Translations under genes and position numbers: made by a program | Assembly (NCBI GenBank): GCA_001897605.1 | Contig: MKTL01000005.1 | Location: 145,147-209,146, forward strand | DNA length: 64,000 bases | Direction: 5' to 3' | Source of the DNA: Clostridiales bacterium 38-18 | GTDB taxonomy: Bacteria > Bacillota > Clostridia > Peptostreptococcales > Acidaminobacteraceae | Shown here: piece after piece, positions 26,385 through 34,427 of the stretch | Position numbering within the stretch: position 1 is the first letter of the stretch | Layout of the letters: every line of letters begins with the position of its first letter | Notes under the pieces: generated by a model | Databases searched by the model: none | What the model saw: only the letters and a program-made list of their open reading frames with translations | What the model was told of the DNA's origin: nothing

Positions 26385-26552
26385 ATGAAAGTTGTTGAGG
26401 TTATGGAAATTGCAGATTTTTTTATTGTCACTAAAGATAATAAAGTTGTTTCTTTCAATGAAAAGAAAAAAGAGCTTTTCGATTTGGACGTTATAGAAAT
26501 TCGATTAGTTGAGGGAGTTAATCAAAACACTACTTTTATACACGCTATGTAG
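26385..26552 (+). CDS. Short protein of unknown function (55 residues)
   Basis: ATG at 26385 to TAG at 26550-26552 encodes MKVVEVMEIADFFIVTKDNK and a further 35 residues. AAAGGATT upstream is a good RBS. The acidic-basic pattern is protein-like, and the gene follows the RadC-like gene within 50 bp, so the two may be co-transcribed. No family recognised. Confidence 0.5.
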   Translation: MKVVEVMEIADFFIVTKDNKVVSFNEKKKELFDLDVIEIRLVEGVNQNTTFIHAM

Positions 26553-26874
26553 GTGCAGGGTTTTCCCCCTCTGCCCTATCATATCGGTTAATATGCTTCG
26601 CATATTCTCAATTTTTATCGTGATCGTTTCACTTTCTCACGACTTTTATTTAATGTTGATTAGTTTTTAAGGCTAAGGATTTTTGCGGGTTGCCAATTCG
26701 GTAATTAGGGTCATTTTGACCCTAATTTTTTTTGATTATTCAAGGTATAATATGCTTCGCATATTTTTTATTGTGTAGATGCTCTCGCATCTATTATATT
26801 GCTAATTGCTTTTTAGGTTTGTTATACTTGAGCTAACTGATTACATAAAATATTTAATGAAAGGAGTAACATAA
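26553..26874. other. Hairpin-rich non-coding region
   Basis: It contains ATATGCTTCGCATAT (about 26588 and 26750), TCGTGA/TCACGA, the hairpin AATTAGGGTCATTTTGACCC with TAATT (26703-26733) and TAGATG/GCATCTA. No gene is seen. The hairpin with the T run can act as a terminator. Confidence 0.65.
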
Positions 26875-27402
26875 TTGGAAATACTTAAAGTAATTTTTGA
26901 TGTGGTACGGGATTTTTTTTCAAAATTCTCAGCAACAGAACTTGCGTTAATTCCTGTTTTCGTAACTTTTCTAGTTTTTGTTTTAGATAAAAGAGGTGAA
27001 CTAAAATTAAGAAAACAAGAAGTTAAACGTGAGGAATATAGAAAATTTTTATCTTTTTACGCAAAACTTTACGATAATACTAAAACAACCCAAAGAAAAT
27101 TAAAAGATATTAAACAAGAAGAGTTTTTCGATTTGGGAGCTTCACTTTTAATGTATGGGTCAAAAAAACTATATAAGCAATATTTATTTTTTAGACTTTT
27201 TTCTTCTGACCCAATAATCAAGTTTTGTAAATTCTATCAAGATGATTTATTACTTTATATTTTAGCTGATATGTTCAAAACAATGCGAAAAGAGGTAGGT
27301 TTAAATAGACTAAATAATTTATCAAGTACTGAAACTTTAGCATTTTTCGTGAATGATATATGGAATAATTCAGAATTTGAACTTAAGGCTAGTGAATGCT
27401 AA
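26875..27402 (+). CDS. Membrane-anchored protein of unknown function
   Basis: A 175-residue protein starting with TTG, supported by AAAGGAG nine bases upstream. One N-terminal helix (about 22-40, TELALIPVFVTFLVFVLDKR) is followed by a basic coiled segment and a helical domain. The same frame continues without another stop for 72 codons after the TAA at 27400-27402, including a second membrane-like segment, so the gene may have been longer. Confidence 0.55.
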   Translation: MEILKVIFDVVRDFFSKFSATELALIPVFVTFLVFVLDKRGELKLRKQEVKREEYRKFLSFYAKLYDNTKTTQRKLKDIKQEEFFDLGASLLMYGSKKLYKQYLFFRLFSSDPIIKFCKFYQDDLLLYILADMFKTMRKEVGLNRLNNLSSTETLAFFVNDIWNNSEFELKASEC

Positions 27403-27621
27403 GTTAGAATTTTTTTAATTAGAATAGAAAGATTTTTTATAAAACTTAGATATGTTAAGGTTTTTAGACTTTTTTGGAATATTGTTTTATTTCCCGTTTA
27501 TGGATTTTTTGTTGTGTTAGGAAGACATTTAATAGTTTTACCAATTGGACGCCTTTTAAAAGGAAAAAAAGCAGAAATAGATGCTTTAGTTGAAAAATTA
27601 GAAGCACAATCAAAAGGTTAA
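27403..27621 (+). pseudogene. In-frame continuation after a stop codon (possible broken 3' part)
   Basis: The 72 sense codons after the TAA at 27400-27402 read through a hydrophobic stretch (NIVLFPVYGFFVVLGRHLIV) and a basic/acidic tail (LLKGKKAEIDALVEKLEAQS) before a second TAA. No ATG and no RBS start it. It looks like the natural end of the upstream gene cut off by a nonsense change, or a separate non-ATG gene. Confidence 0.4.
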
Positions 27622-27646
27622 ATAAATAGATTAGAAGATTAAAACG

Positions 27647-27854
27647 TTGGGCGTTTTAACGGCGCGACGCTTTGCGTCGGTTTGTCGAACTAGCCACAAT
27701 ACAAGCAAAAAAAATAAGCATTGTGAGGTTTTATCAACCCTCACAACACTTTATTTTTTATTGCTTCTATTGTAGCGGATTTCGCCTAACCAAGCACCTA
27801 ACGCAAAAGCAATGCCCTTACGGGCGATCAGTTGGCGGAGCCAACTGCAAGGTA
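27647..27854. repeat. 208-bp structured non-coding repeat, copy 1
   Basis: Nearly identical to 46850-47057. It holds a GACGC/GCGTC hairpin, a long 78-nt hairpin (ACAATA, AGCAA, ATAA and GTGAGG paired with CCCTCAC, TTAT, TTGCT and TATTGT), GCCC/GGGC and CAGTTGG/CCAACTG. The last loop is CGGAG here but CTCCG in copy 2, its reverse complement. Open frames through it look incidental. Confidence 0.85.
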
Positions 27855-28300
27855 GAAAACATTTGGAAGTTTAAAAGATGAAAAACACAGAGCTTGGTAT
27901 ATTGACATTATTATTTCAAAAAGGCAGAAACGCTGCAAGCATTAAAGGACAGGAGTACCCTCATGTAATTACATATTGGTATGATACAGAGGATTTAATT
28001 TAAAGTATGTATTATCTTGTCATAGCGAATGGTGAATTGAAAGACAATTAACCTATGTTCCCAACTTAAATGAACAGTCCAACGGATTTGCTTGGAAACA
28101 TAAGCTATGTTAACGAGAATGCATTTAAAGGTACTTTAGAAGCACATTTTATAAGTATCATTAATAATTCATTTTGAAAGATTTTAGTGATTATAATGAG
28201 CGCGTTACAATCTAAGTTGTAGAACTTTAGTTACTATAACTTTATTTGCTAAACTTTAGTTGTTCCAATGCTTACATCATTTAGGGAAACAGGGGAAAAA
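27855..28300. other. Non-coding or decayed sequence
   Basis: A 41-codon frame starting at an ATG near 27878 (MKNTELGILTLLFQKGRNAA) and ending near 28003 looks like a remnant of a larger gene. No intact gene is visible in the rest. Confidence 0.4.
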
Positions 28301-28304
28301 TGAA

Positions 28305-28367
28305 CTTTTGTAAGGCATTGATAATCTTTTGTAAGGCATTGATAATCTTTTGTGAGGCTTTGATGTA
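28305..28367 (+). repeat. Three 21-bp tandem repeats (iteron-like)
   Basis: CTTTTGTAAGGCATTGATAAT repeats with start points at 28305, 28326 and 28347. The third copy has GTGAGGCTTTGAT. Period 21 is two helical turns, as in replication iterons. It lies in an AT-rich gene-free stretch. Confidence 0.7.
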
Positions 28368-28462
28368 CATTGATATTGACTTCGGTCGCATTTAAAAAAA
28401 ACAATTCAATATCTTGTAGTTCTTCATACCCAACAATCTAGATGTAGTATCTAAATAGTCCA

Positions 28463-28505
28463 AAATTGGAGAAAAATCGAGCATTTTTCTCCAATTTTTT
28501 TTTTG
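28463..28505. terminator. Strong terminator
   Basis: AAATTGGAGAAAAAT pairs with ATTTTTCTCCAATTT and is followed by ten or more T. Confidence 0.9.
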
Positions 28506-28677
28506 TTTTTTTTCTGTATTTTAATAGACACTCTATAAATACGGTGATAAAATATGTCTTGTAACTCTTGAAAACAATGTGTTTAAGCCAATTTTGAACA
28601 TTTCTTTTGCTTTTTATTAACCATTTAATAATAACTCGCTTGCGAGTGATTAAATAGATAAGAAAGGACAAAATTTT

Positions 28678-28878
28678 ATGAATTCAAATGTGGCTGTAAC
28701 AATGGTTGTAGTTGTTGGCTTTAATTTCGTTTTTCTTATTACCGTTATATTATTAATACGGTATCTGATTTCAAAGGATATTAATTGCATTCTTGAGATC
28801 AACACGAAATTATTTCGCGTCTTTTTTAATAAAAGTAAAAACGACGATTCGCGGTCGTCGTTTTTAAGAAAAAAGTAA
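28678..28878 (+). CDS. Small membrane protein
   Basis: A 66-residue protein with one strong membrane helix (about 8-30) and a basic tail. AAAGGAC precedes the ATG. A terminator hairpin (AAACGACGA/TCGTCGTTT, 28838-28865) forms part of its last codons. It resembles the small membrane peptides nearby at 29223 and 30676 in general build and may be a toxin-like or regulatory peptide. No family assigned. Confidence 0.5.
   Translation: MNSNVAVTMVVVVGFNFVFLITVILLIRYLISKDINCILEINTKLFRVFFNKSKNDDSRSSFLRKK
28838..28865 (+). terminator. Terminator overlapping the end of the small membrane protein gene
   Basis: AAAACGACGA and TCGTCGTTTT flank a 7-nt loop, followed by T residues. A second hairpin, GAGAGC/GCTCTC with a T run, follows at 28893-28920. 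Confidence 0.75.
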
Positions 28879-29098
28879 TACTATTTTTTTTAGAGAGCTT
28901 AATTGCTCTCATTTTTATTTTTTGGAACATTACTCATTATATACTCAATTTATTGATTTATCAATATTTTACGTTTAAAATGTATCTATTAATTTCGACA
29001 AGCTGTGTATTTTAATGACAATGGCATTGGTATGAAAATTGGATTTTAAATGAATTATGAATAATCCATGTACACATTTTTAAAATCTTGATTATCGG

Positions 29099-29127
29099 TT
29101 GTTGCGTGTCTTTTTTTAATGTATAAT
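29099..29127 (+). promoter_or_regulatory. Promoter of Fst-like toxin 1
   Basis: TTGTTG and TATAAT are separated by 17 bp, leaving a leader of about 90 nt before the ATG at 29223, as is usual for type I toxin mRNAs. Confidence 0.6.
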
Positions 29128-29222
29128 TCACTTGAGGTCTATATTCGGTTAGTCCTGTTGGGCGACATTCATTTTTCTTTTTATCAGTGAATACTGAAAT
29201 AAATGTTAAAGGGGTGATGCTC

Positions 29223-29324
29223 ATGGACGTACTTGATTTTATTTTGTCGTGTATTATTGGTCCTGTCACAGTTGTATATCTAGTAAGATATATTGATAAT
29301 AAGACAAAAAAAAACAACCGATAA
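29223..29324 (+). CDS. Candidate type I (Fst-like) toxin peptide 1
   Basis: This 33-residue peptide begins MDVLDFILSCIIGPVTVVYL. One membrane helix contains the I-x-P-x-V pattern of the Fst/Ldr family, and the tail is basic (KTKKNNR). Such peptides insert into the membrane and are silenced by an antisense RNA that shares the terminator region. RBS AAAGGGG is present. Two hairpins follow directly (AACAACC/GGATTGTT and ACACTTGATA/TATCAAGTGT), allowing a convergent antisense RNA. A sister peptide at 30676-30777 keeps the same arrangement. Identification is by pattern, not by search. Confidence 0.6.
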   Translation: MDVLDFILSCIIGPVTVVYLVRYIDNKTKKNNR

Positions 29325-29433
29325 GCCTTCGACCGCTAATAGGATTGTTCTTTTTTTCTTATTTGTCGTCCATGAAGGACTAATATATGTAGACCGTGAG
29401 ACACTTGATATTTGGCGTATCAAGTGTTTCTTT
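29313..29433. terminator. Paired terminators of toxin locus 1
   Basis: Hairpin AACAACC/GGATTGTT with a T run (about 29313-29355) and hairpin ACACTTGATA/TATCAAGTGT with a T run (29402-29433). The same pair follows the second toxin. Confidence 0.75.
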
Positions 29434-29584
29434 AATTAGAGTCTATCAAATATGTTGACATACAGCAACATCTTTTTTGTAATATTTTTTAAAAAAAGTG
29501 TAAACATCATTTATACTTTTATAAATGTCAGTTATACTTTTTTGCTTTTTTTGATGTAATCGTACACTATTTTACTCCTGTATT

Positions 29585-29649
29585 TGTAATACACTTTTTG
29601 TTCTTCAGGAATCAGGATCAGCAATCCTGGTCGTAACTTTTGTAATACA
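29585..29649. repeat. TGTAWTACA 65-bp repeat unit
   Basis: Boxes at 29585 and 29641, 56 bp apart, with core TTCTTCAGGAATCAGGATCA. A GCGTCA/TGACGC palindrome with a T run follows at 29661-29690. Confidence 0.9.
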
Positions 29650-29783
29650 TCTTAAGTGATGAAGCGTCAGTATGACGCTTCATTTTTTTTAATTACTTTA
29701 GTTTTTTTATTTACTCTAGTTATATATTTCTTAACTGCTGCATATACTATAAACAAATTTAAATGAAAGGAGAAATAATTGAA

Positions 29784-29981
29784 ATGAAATTTTTTATTAT
29801 AGCTGCGTTAATAGTATTTATACTAAGTAATTGTACGTTTCTTATGTATCAAGTTATCGTTAGAGATGCATCTTATGATATTACGCTTAAAATTAAGGGA
29901 TTAGAAATCTCGCTTTTAAGAAGCCATACAGATGATTTTCAAATATCTCAAGTTAGATATGAGCAAACAAAAAGAGCCTAG
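29784..29981 (+). CDS. Small membrane protein
   Basis: A 65-residue protein (MKFFIIAALIVFILSNCTFL) with one N-terminal helix and a charged tail. The ATG at 29784 is chosen because AAAGGAG lies 11 bases upstream; the ATG at 29763 precedes that RBS. A terminator (AAAGAGCC/GGGCTCTT with T run, 29971-29995) covers its end. It converges with the gene at 29978-30190. Function unknown. Confidence 0.5.
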   Translation: MKFFIIAALIVFILSNCTFLMYQVIVRDASYDITLKIKGLEISLLRSHTDDFQISQVRYEQTKRA

Positions 29982-30190
29982 GGCTCTTTTTTATTATTAC
30001 TATTTCTTGGTGGTAATGTACGGTCAATAAAGACAAATGAGATATAGGTAATTTGCAATAGTCGGTCTAAATTTTCCAAGAAAATAGGAGTTATAGTTAT
30101 AGATAGAGTTGCTTGATAGACAGCAGGCAGTCTTAGTGCCATATAAATGATAGTTACAAAGATGAGGTAAGTAAACATTGGTTTTCTCAT
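29978..30190 (-). CDS. Small membrane protein
   Basis: A 70-residue protein with two hydrophobic segments (TYLIFVTIIYMALRLPAVYQ, about 7-26, and ATLSITITPIFLE). A strong RBS (AAAGGGGAA) lies 6-7 bases before the ATG. It overlaps the convergent neighbour by 4 bp and uses the same hairpin terminator. No family recognised. Confidence 0.5.
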   Translation of the reverse strand: MRKPMFTYLIFVTIIYMALRLPAVYQATLSITITPIFLENLDRLLQITYISFVFIDRTLPPRNSNNKKEP

Positions 30191-30675
30191 AATTTTCCCC
30201 TTTCACAAGTATAAGACGCATAATCGCCACATTATAGGTCTATATAACTTGTATCAAACGTGATATTAAAGCATCGAATCGCCCCCTTTTAAAATATATT
30301 TTAAATCAAAAAAACCGATATCTATAAACTGTGGCGTCATAGATGTCGGTTTTGTTATCCTGAGTTTAACAGAAAACCTTTAGCCTGTAAATACAATTTT
30401 TTAGAGTTTTCTTAAATTTTATGGAACTTTATTGAGGATGATATTTTTTTAGAATGTGTTTAATAACAACGGTTTCGGGCGTTGCTTACAAATTGATAAT
30501 TACACTTTTTGACATAATCAGTTGTCATCCTAATGTATTGAAGTACAAACAAAATTGTGGCAAAATAACTATTTTTTTCTTTTATGTACATTTATTTATC
30601 TGATATAATTTATTTAAGAATTACATATCGTCTAGGCATTGTTAATCAATTTTTTTGTATTGGAGTGATGCTTAT
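30191..30675. other. Non-coding region upstream of toxin 2
   Basis: It contains a hairpin with T-runs on both sides (AACCGATATCTA with TAGATGTCGGTTTT, about 30315-30356) and a weak promoter TTTATG-17 bp-TATAAT (30581-30609) for the toxin at 30676. No gene is seen. Confidence 0.5.
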
Positions 30676-30777
30676 ATGAGTGTACTTGAAATAATGGTTA
30701 CATGTATAATTTGTCCGATCGTTGTCGTATATCTTATAAGATATTTTGACACGAAGGCAAAAAAAAACAATCACTAA
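30676..30777 (+). CDS. Candidate type I (Fst-like) toxin peptide 2
   Basis: This 33-residue peptide begins MSVLEIMVTCIICPIVVVYL and ends KAKKNNH. It is the same length as toxin 1, with the I-x-P core and basic tail. It is followed by AACAATC/GATTGTT and ACACTTGATA/TATCAAGTGT hairpins, exactly as in locus 1. The two loci are about 60-70% alike at the DNA level by eye, so one is a duplicate of the other. Different antitoxins are needed if they are not cross-protected; this cannot be seen here. Confidence 0.6.
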   Translation: MSVLEIMVTCIICPIVVVYLIRYFDTKAKKNNH

Positions 30778-30917
30778 TGCCCTGCTAAGCTAAAAGGATT
30801 GTTCTTTTCTTAAATGTCGTCTAAACGACTGTGTAATTCTAGAACACTTGATATTCGAGTATCAAGTGTTTCTTTATTTTATTTTATCAAAATTAAATAA
30901 AATCTTCAACTATAATC

Positions 30918-31103
30918 GCCTCTGGCGGGTCTGCCGACGGCCACTCGGCGTGAGCCAGCCGGAGCAATTGTTTTAATTGCTCCGAAACCTGTGAGTGTAA
31001 ACTTCACTACACAAAAGGGGCAAGGTGCTTCGCACATGGTGAGCATATCCTCGCTTCGCTGTGGTATCCCTCCCCCTCCCCTTTCGTTTCGTTCCCGTTT
31101 GAA
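30918..31103 (+). ncRNA. Structured RNA candidate, copy 1
   Basis: The core GGGTCTGCCGACGGCCACTC plus GGCGTGAGCC is shared with 47212-47401. The next hairpin is GGAGCAAT/ATTGCTCC here but CCCCGAACAG/CTGTTCGGGG there: different sequence, same pairing. Both copies end near TTCCCGTTTGA or TTCCCGCTTTGA. A TATAAT at 30911-30916 lies just upstream. Strand is not certain. The frames through it have no codon signature. Confidence 0.6.
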
Positions 31104-31112
31104 AAACATTTA

Positions 31113-31177
31113 TGTATTACATTTTTCGCTCTGCAGGAAGGTTGATCGGATGGCTGCACGTACTATTTTGTATTACA
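31113..31177. repeat. TGTAWTACA 65-bp repeat unit
   Basis: Boxes at 31113 and 31169, 56 bp apart, core CTGCAGGAAG, GATCGGATGG and CTGCACG. Confidence 0.9.
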
Positions 31178-31344
31178 TCATTTATAAGAGCTAAATAATT
31201 GCTTGGTTGCTCTGCTCGGTTTTAAACTTATCAAAAACTATAGCTGTTGGAATCACTGGTTTTATCTAGGTATATTTTTATAAATAAATATTAATTTTTG
31301 TTTTGTTTGAAAGACTTTTGTGCTATAATTGTGTCAGATAAATA

Positions 31345-31420
31345 AAAAACCACCATAACTGGTGGTTGAGTTTTAGAAACCACCTTCTGGTGGTCATACA
31401 TATGTTTCACCTCTATAATC
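31345..31420 (-). ncRNA. Candidate countertranscript in the rep leader
   Basis: On the minus strand two hairpins (ACCACC/GGTGGT, at 31377-31395 and 31349-31367) end with GGTTTTTTATTT, a rho-independent terminator. On the plus strand a TATAAT at 31324 would start a leader of over 300 nt for the Rep-like gene at 31654. This is the usual geometry of antisense control of plasmid replication. A short minus-strand ORF starting after GAGGTG is also possible. Confidence 0.4.
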
Positions 31421-31587
31421 GTTTCCTAGGCGAATATAGATGGATATGTTAGCCGATACTAACAGAAACAACACAAAAGTGCGATGAAACTTTTTGATTA
31501 GATTATACCATCATGGCGTCATGACGTCAATATGTCACATTGGTATCTAATAGAAAATTAACATTATGAGTGTTGTTATAGTGGTGC

Positions 31588-31622
31588 GGTCTAGTAAAAC
31601 TAGGTGGCATTTTTTTATTTTT
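31588..31622 (+). terminator. Candidate attenuator before the Rep-like gene
   Basis: CTAGTAAAACTAG forms a hairpin and a T-rich run follows about 8 bases later, 30 bp before the coding start. It could end transcription early in the leader. Confidence 0.45.
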
Positions 31623-31653
31623 TGATATCGATTACAGATAATAAGGACACGTC

Positions 31654-32601
31654 ATGAATAAACTCACTTATAAACTAGCTGACAAAATGATATCTGATGA
31701 TAAATTAACCTCATTTGAGTTTGATTTTCTTGTAAAGGCTTCCAAGCGTGCTGACGAATACGGCATTATTAAAGGTCTTTACTATAATGAATTTTCAAAA
31801 GAGTTAAATTGTCACGTCTCAACTTACTATAACCTCTTGGAATCTCTTGAAAATAGAGGTTATATCAGAGTGCAAAAAAATCATAATACTGATATTGATG
31901 TTGTTTTGCTTCAAAATAGTTTTTATAGTGAAGATACTGACTCAGTTGTATATGGGTCTTACATAAATTTAGGTGTTAATCTATTTTGGGATGATGAATT
32001 TTATCGTACCAGAGTTGGAGCGAAACGATTAATGCTCTGGCTACTTAAAAGAGTTTTATCAGCAGGGGCAAATGATAGAAAAAAAATGAAGTCTAGTCGT
32101 GATTTTTATAGCTTGAACAAGCTCTTTTTTAATAAATTTGAAGAGACAAAGGAAATCGTAAAGCTCTTAAAAATCCAAGCTCGCATGATTAAAGAATATT
32201 ACCATGATCTGATGAAATGGGTCTCTTATGAATCAAAAGTTAATTTAGGTAACACCATTAAAGATGTTGTGACTGTAAAAAGGAAATCAGCTTTAAATGG
32301 GAGCGATACTTTGATTGCTGACAAAAAAACATTCCTTTATACAAAGCATGGTGATTTTCCGTACCACTTACATTATGTTAAAACGTTCTGTAGACGTTTT
32401 AAAGTTAATGGTAATCGTGAAGATTTTGAAGATGTTGCAGGTCTTATCGGACAATATAGAAATAAGGCGAGTAAGCTAGGTAAAGACATATTCAATATGG
32501 TTACAAATTCAATTCAAATGTCTTGCTTTAATAAGCCTTTGGACGGCAGATCAGTACATCAAGTTTTACGCAATATATTAACCTCAGTAGAGCCTTTCTA
32601 A
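31654..32601 (+). CDS. Putative replication initiator (winged-helix Rep-like) protein
   Basis: A 315-residue protein. Residues about 15-75 form a winged helix (CHVSTYYNLLESLENRGYIR), similar to the N-terminal domains of theta-type plasmid initiators and RepA_N-like proteins. The rest is helical and basic. The gene has a long structured leader with hairpins, a candidate antisense RNA and an attenuator, which is typical for rep genes. A sequence one mismatch from a DnaA box lies 200 bp downstream (about 32795). FPYHLHY near residue 229 looks like an HUH motif but stands alone. Rep is the best guess. Confidence 0.5.
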   Translation: MNKLTYKLADKMISDDKLTSFEFDFLVKASKRADEYGIIKGLYYNEFSKELNCHVSTYYNLLESLENRGYIRVQKNHNTDIDVVLLQNSFYSEDTDSVVYGSYINLGVNLFWDDEFYRTRVGAKRLMLWLLKRVLSAGANDRKKMKSSRDFYSLNKLFFNKFEETKEIVKLLKIQARMIKEYYHDLMKWVSYESKVNLGNTIKDVVTVKRKSALNGSDTLIADKKTFLYTKHGDFPYHLHYVKTFCRRFKVNGNREDFEDVAGLIGQYRNKASKLGKDIFNMVTNSIQMSCFNKPLDGRSVHQVLRNILTSVEPF

Positions 32602-33150
32602 CCTCTAGACAGAGGTTTGCTTTGCGTGTAAATAAAACTCAATAGAGGTCAATTATGAGCCTATTTTTCAACGTTTGATTGAAAATAAGGCTCTTTTTTT
32701 ATGTCTTCAATAGCGAAAATAGGGGATAATTCGATTTTATGACTTAAGAACGGTTTAGCAAGTCAAATTTCATTCTATTTTTATGTATGTATCTATTGTG
32801 GATATTCTAATCTTAAACAGTATTTTCGAATTTTAGTTGTGACATTTTCGAATTTTAACTTTTTAAAAGTGAACGAAACCCGTTGATATGATAAGGTTTA
32901 AGCTATATTTAAACCGTCTTTATATATTTCTTTCTTTTATATCTCTTTTTTTTATAAAATACTTAGTATATTTCTTGCAAATATTTCTAAAACACAAATC
33001 GAATCCAGCACTTAAATTGAGATTACCAATATTAAATATTTAGCTAAATGCCAAAGATACACTCATGCAAAGATTTTTAATAAGGATAGATTTTCAAAAT
33101 TGAAAATCATAAATAGGAACTTGCGTGAATGATAAATAAGTCTGTCGCTG
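32602..33150. other. AT-rich non-coding region downstream of Rep (possible origin)
   Basis: It contains a terminator (GAGCCTATTTTTCAA paired with TTGAAAATAAGGCTC, 32657-32700), a near DnaA box (ATATCCACA on the minus strand, about 32795), and a direct repeat TTTTCGAATTTTA at about 32823 and 32847. Very AT-rich stretches follow. These are origin-like features but none is decisive. Confidence 0.45.
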
Positions 33151-33179
33151 TTGTCTTTTCCTCTATTTTATGGTATTAT
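33151..33179 (+). promoter_or_regulatory. Element-type promoter of the AbrB-like gene
   Basis: TTGTCT, 17 bp, TATTAT, with TGG before the -10. GTCTGTCGCTG lies just upstream, as in the other promoters of this family. Confidence 0.7.
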
Positions 33180-33211
33180 TAATTATACTTTGACAATAAA
33201 GAGAGGTGACC

Positions 33212-33454
33212 ATGAAGTCAACGGGAATAGTTAGAAAAATAGATGATAATGGTAGATTGGTAATTCCAAAAGAGTTAAGGGATATGCTTCATCTGACAGG
33301 TGATTATGAGGTTTTTTCTGAGGATGATTTAATTATCATTAAAAGGTATTATGAACGTTGCCGTATTTGTGCGAGTAGTGAACATGAATTAACAGTTTTT
33401 AAAGATGTATTGATCTGTGTAGATTGCATTGATTTTATTAAGGAGAATATATGA
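33212..33454 (+). CDS. AbrB/SpoVT-type transition regulator with a zinc knuckle
   Basis: An 80-residue protein. Residues 1-45 form a swapped-hairpin AbrB DNA-binding domain (GIVRKIDDNGRLVIPKELRD). The C-terminal half has Cys50, Cys53, Cys69 and Cys72, a likely zinc ribbon. The dimer should bind AT-rich promoter DNA. I prefer the ATG at 33212, with GAGAGG ahead of it, over the GTG at 33206. It is coupled to the Toprim gene (4-bp overlap) and is driven by the shared element promoter, so it may be a regulator of element genes. Confidence 0.9.
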   Translation: MKSTGIVRKIDDNGRLVIPKELRDMLHLTGDYEVFSEDDLIIIKRYYERCRICASSEHELTVFKDVLICVDCIDFIKENI

Positions 33455-34404
33455 CTCTTTCATCTGAACAATGGTATAAGGCGAGAAACATTGATATAGG
33501 CTATGCTTGTGAGCGTTTAGGCATTCAACTTAAACAATGGGGGAGAAGGTTAAAGCTCGAAGGTTACGGCGGTCTCTATATTTTAGATAATGTTTATTAT
33601 AGATGGTCTAATCATGAGTGGGGTAATTCTATAGATTTCTTTGTAAATTACTTTGATATGAGTCCCGATGATGCAGCCATTATGCTTTTGAATCTTACTG
33701 GTGATTATTCTCAGTCAGAGCATGCTTATAAGCCTCAAGCAAATACCACGAAGAAGCAAAATGATAATGATGGTTTAAATTGTGTGCTTCCTGCTCTTAC
33801 TAAAGATGTTCGACGTATAATTGCATATCTCACAAAGACACGGTGTATCGATATTGATATTGTACTTAAGATGATTAAACGCAATCTGATCGGACAAGAC
33901 GAAAGGGGTAATGTTGTTTTTATTTGGTACGATATTTTAGATCAGTCCAGACATATTATTGAGAATGCTAGAGGGTTTGAATTAAAAGGAACTACTCAAA
34001 AGCCTTTTCGTTACTTATCACCAACCAATAAAACAGGACTAGGATTTAATTTCATTGTAGGTACTGAAATAACAAAGGTATTCTTTTTTGAAGCGGCCAT
34101 TGACGCAATTTCATTTTATGAGCTTCATAAAGACCAAGCCTTTATTAAAGATTCTTTATTTCAGTCGATGCAAACTCTAGGTATCAAAGTTATATTTGAT
34201 ACTGAGGAAACTCTAAACATGCACTTTAATGAGTCAAATTGCTTCATCTGTGTTGATAATGATTCGGATAAAAAAGAAAACTATGCAGGTATTTATCTTG
34301 AAAGATTAGAAAAACAGTTTGAGCTTAAGTTTACTAAGCTCATACCAGAGCAAGGAGATTGGAACGATGTTTTAGTAAAATCGAAGCGTCAGCCTGACGC
34401 TTAA
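33451..34404 (+). CDS. DUF3991/Toprim-domain primase-like protein
   Basis: A 317-residue protein. The N-terminal part resembles the DUF3991 DNA-binding region (YLTKTRCIDIDIVLKMIKRN). A C-terminal Toprim fold shows the conserved Glu in VFFFEAAIDAISFY (about 210-224) and an acidic pair in CFICVDNDSDKKENY (about 263-277). Such proteins are carried by conjugative plasmids and may prime the complementary strand after transfer. The last codons (KRQPDA) and the stop are formed by the 19-bp element palindrome at 34384-34402, so the end of the protein was made or changed by that palindrome. Confidence 0.85.
   Translation: MTLSSEQWYKARNIDIGYACERLGIQLKQWGRRLKLEGYGGLYILDNVYYRWSNHEWGNSIDFFVNYFDMSPDDAAIMLLNLTGDYSQSEHAYKPQANTTKKQNDNDGLNCVLPALTKDVRRIIAYLTKTRCIDIDIVLKMIKRNLIGQDERGNVVFIWYDILDQSRHIIENARGFELKGTTQKPFRYLSPTNKTGLGFNFIVGTEITKVFFFEAAIDAISFYELHKDQAFIKDSLFQSMQTLGIKVIFDTEETLNMHFNESNCFICVDNDSDKKENYAGIYLERLEKQFELKFTKLIPEQGDWNDVLVKSKRQPDA
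34384..34402. repeat. 19-bp palindrome AAGCGTCAGCCTGACGCTT
   Basis: A perfect copy forming the 3' end of the Toprim gene. Confidence 0.9.
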
Positions 34405-34427
34405 TAATAAGTGATCGGAGATATATT

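Noticed and set aside
27672..27881. 69-codon frame in the 208-bp repeat
   Set aside because: It lies across several hairpins, has no RBS, and the second copy of the repeat does not preserve it as a gene.
30906..31194. Overlapping frames on both strands in the RNA candidate
   Set aside because: They mirror each other across hairpins and show no conserved protein features; the copy at 47.2 kb does not keep them.
32341..32365. FPYHLHY in the Rep-like protein as a relaxase HUH motif
   Set aside because: Stands alone without the other motifs (catalytic Tyr context, third motif), and the protein otherwise looks like a winged-helix initiator.
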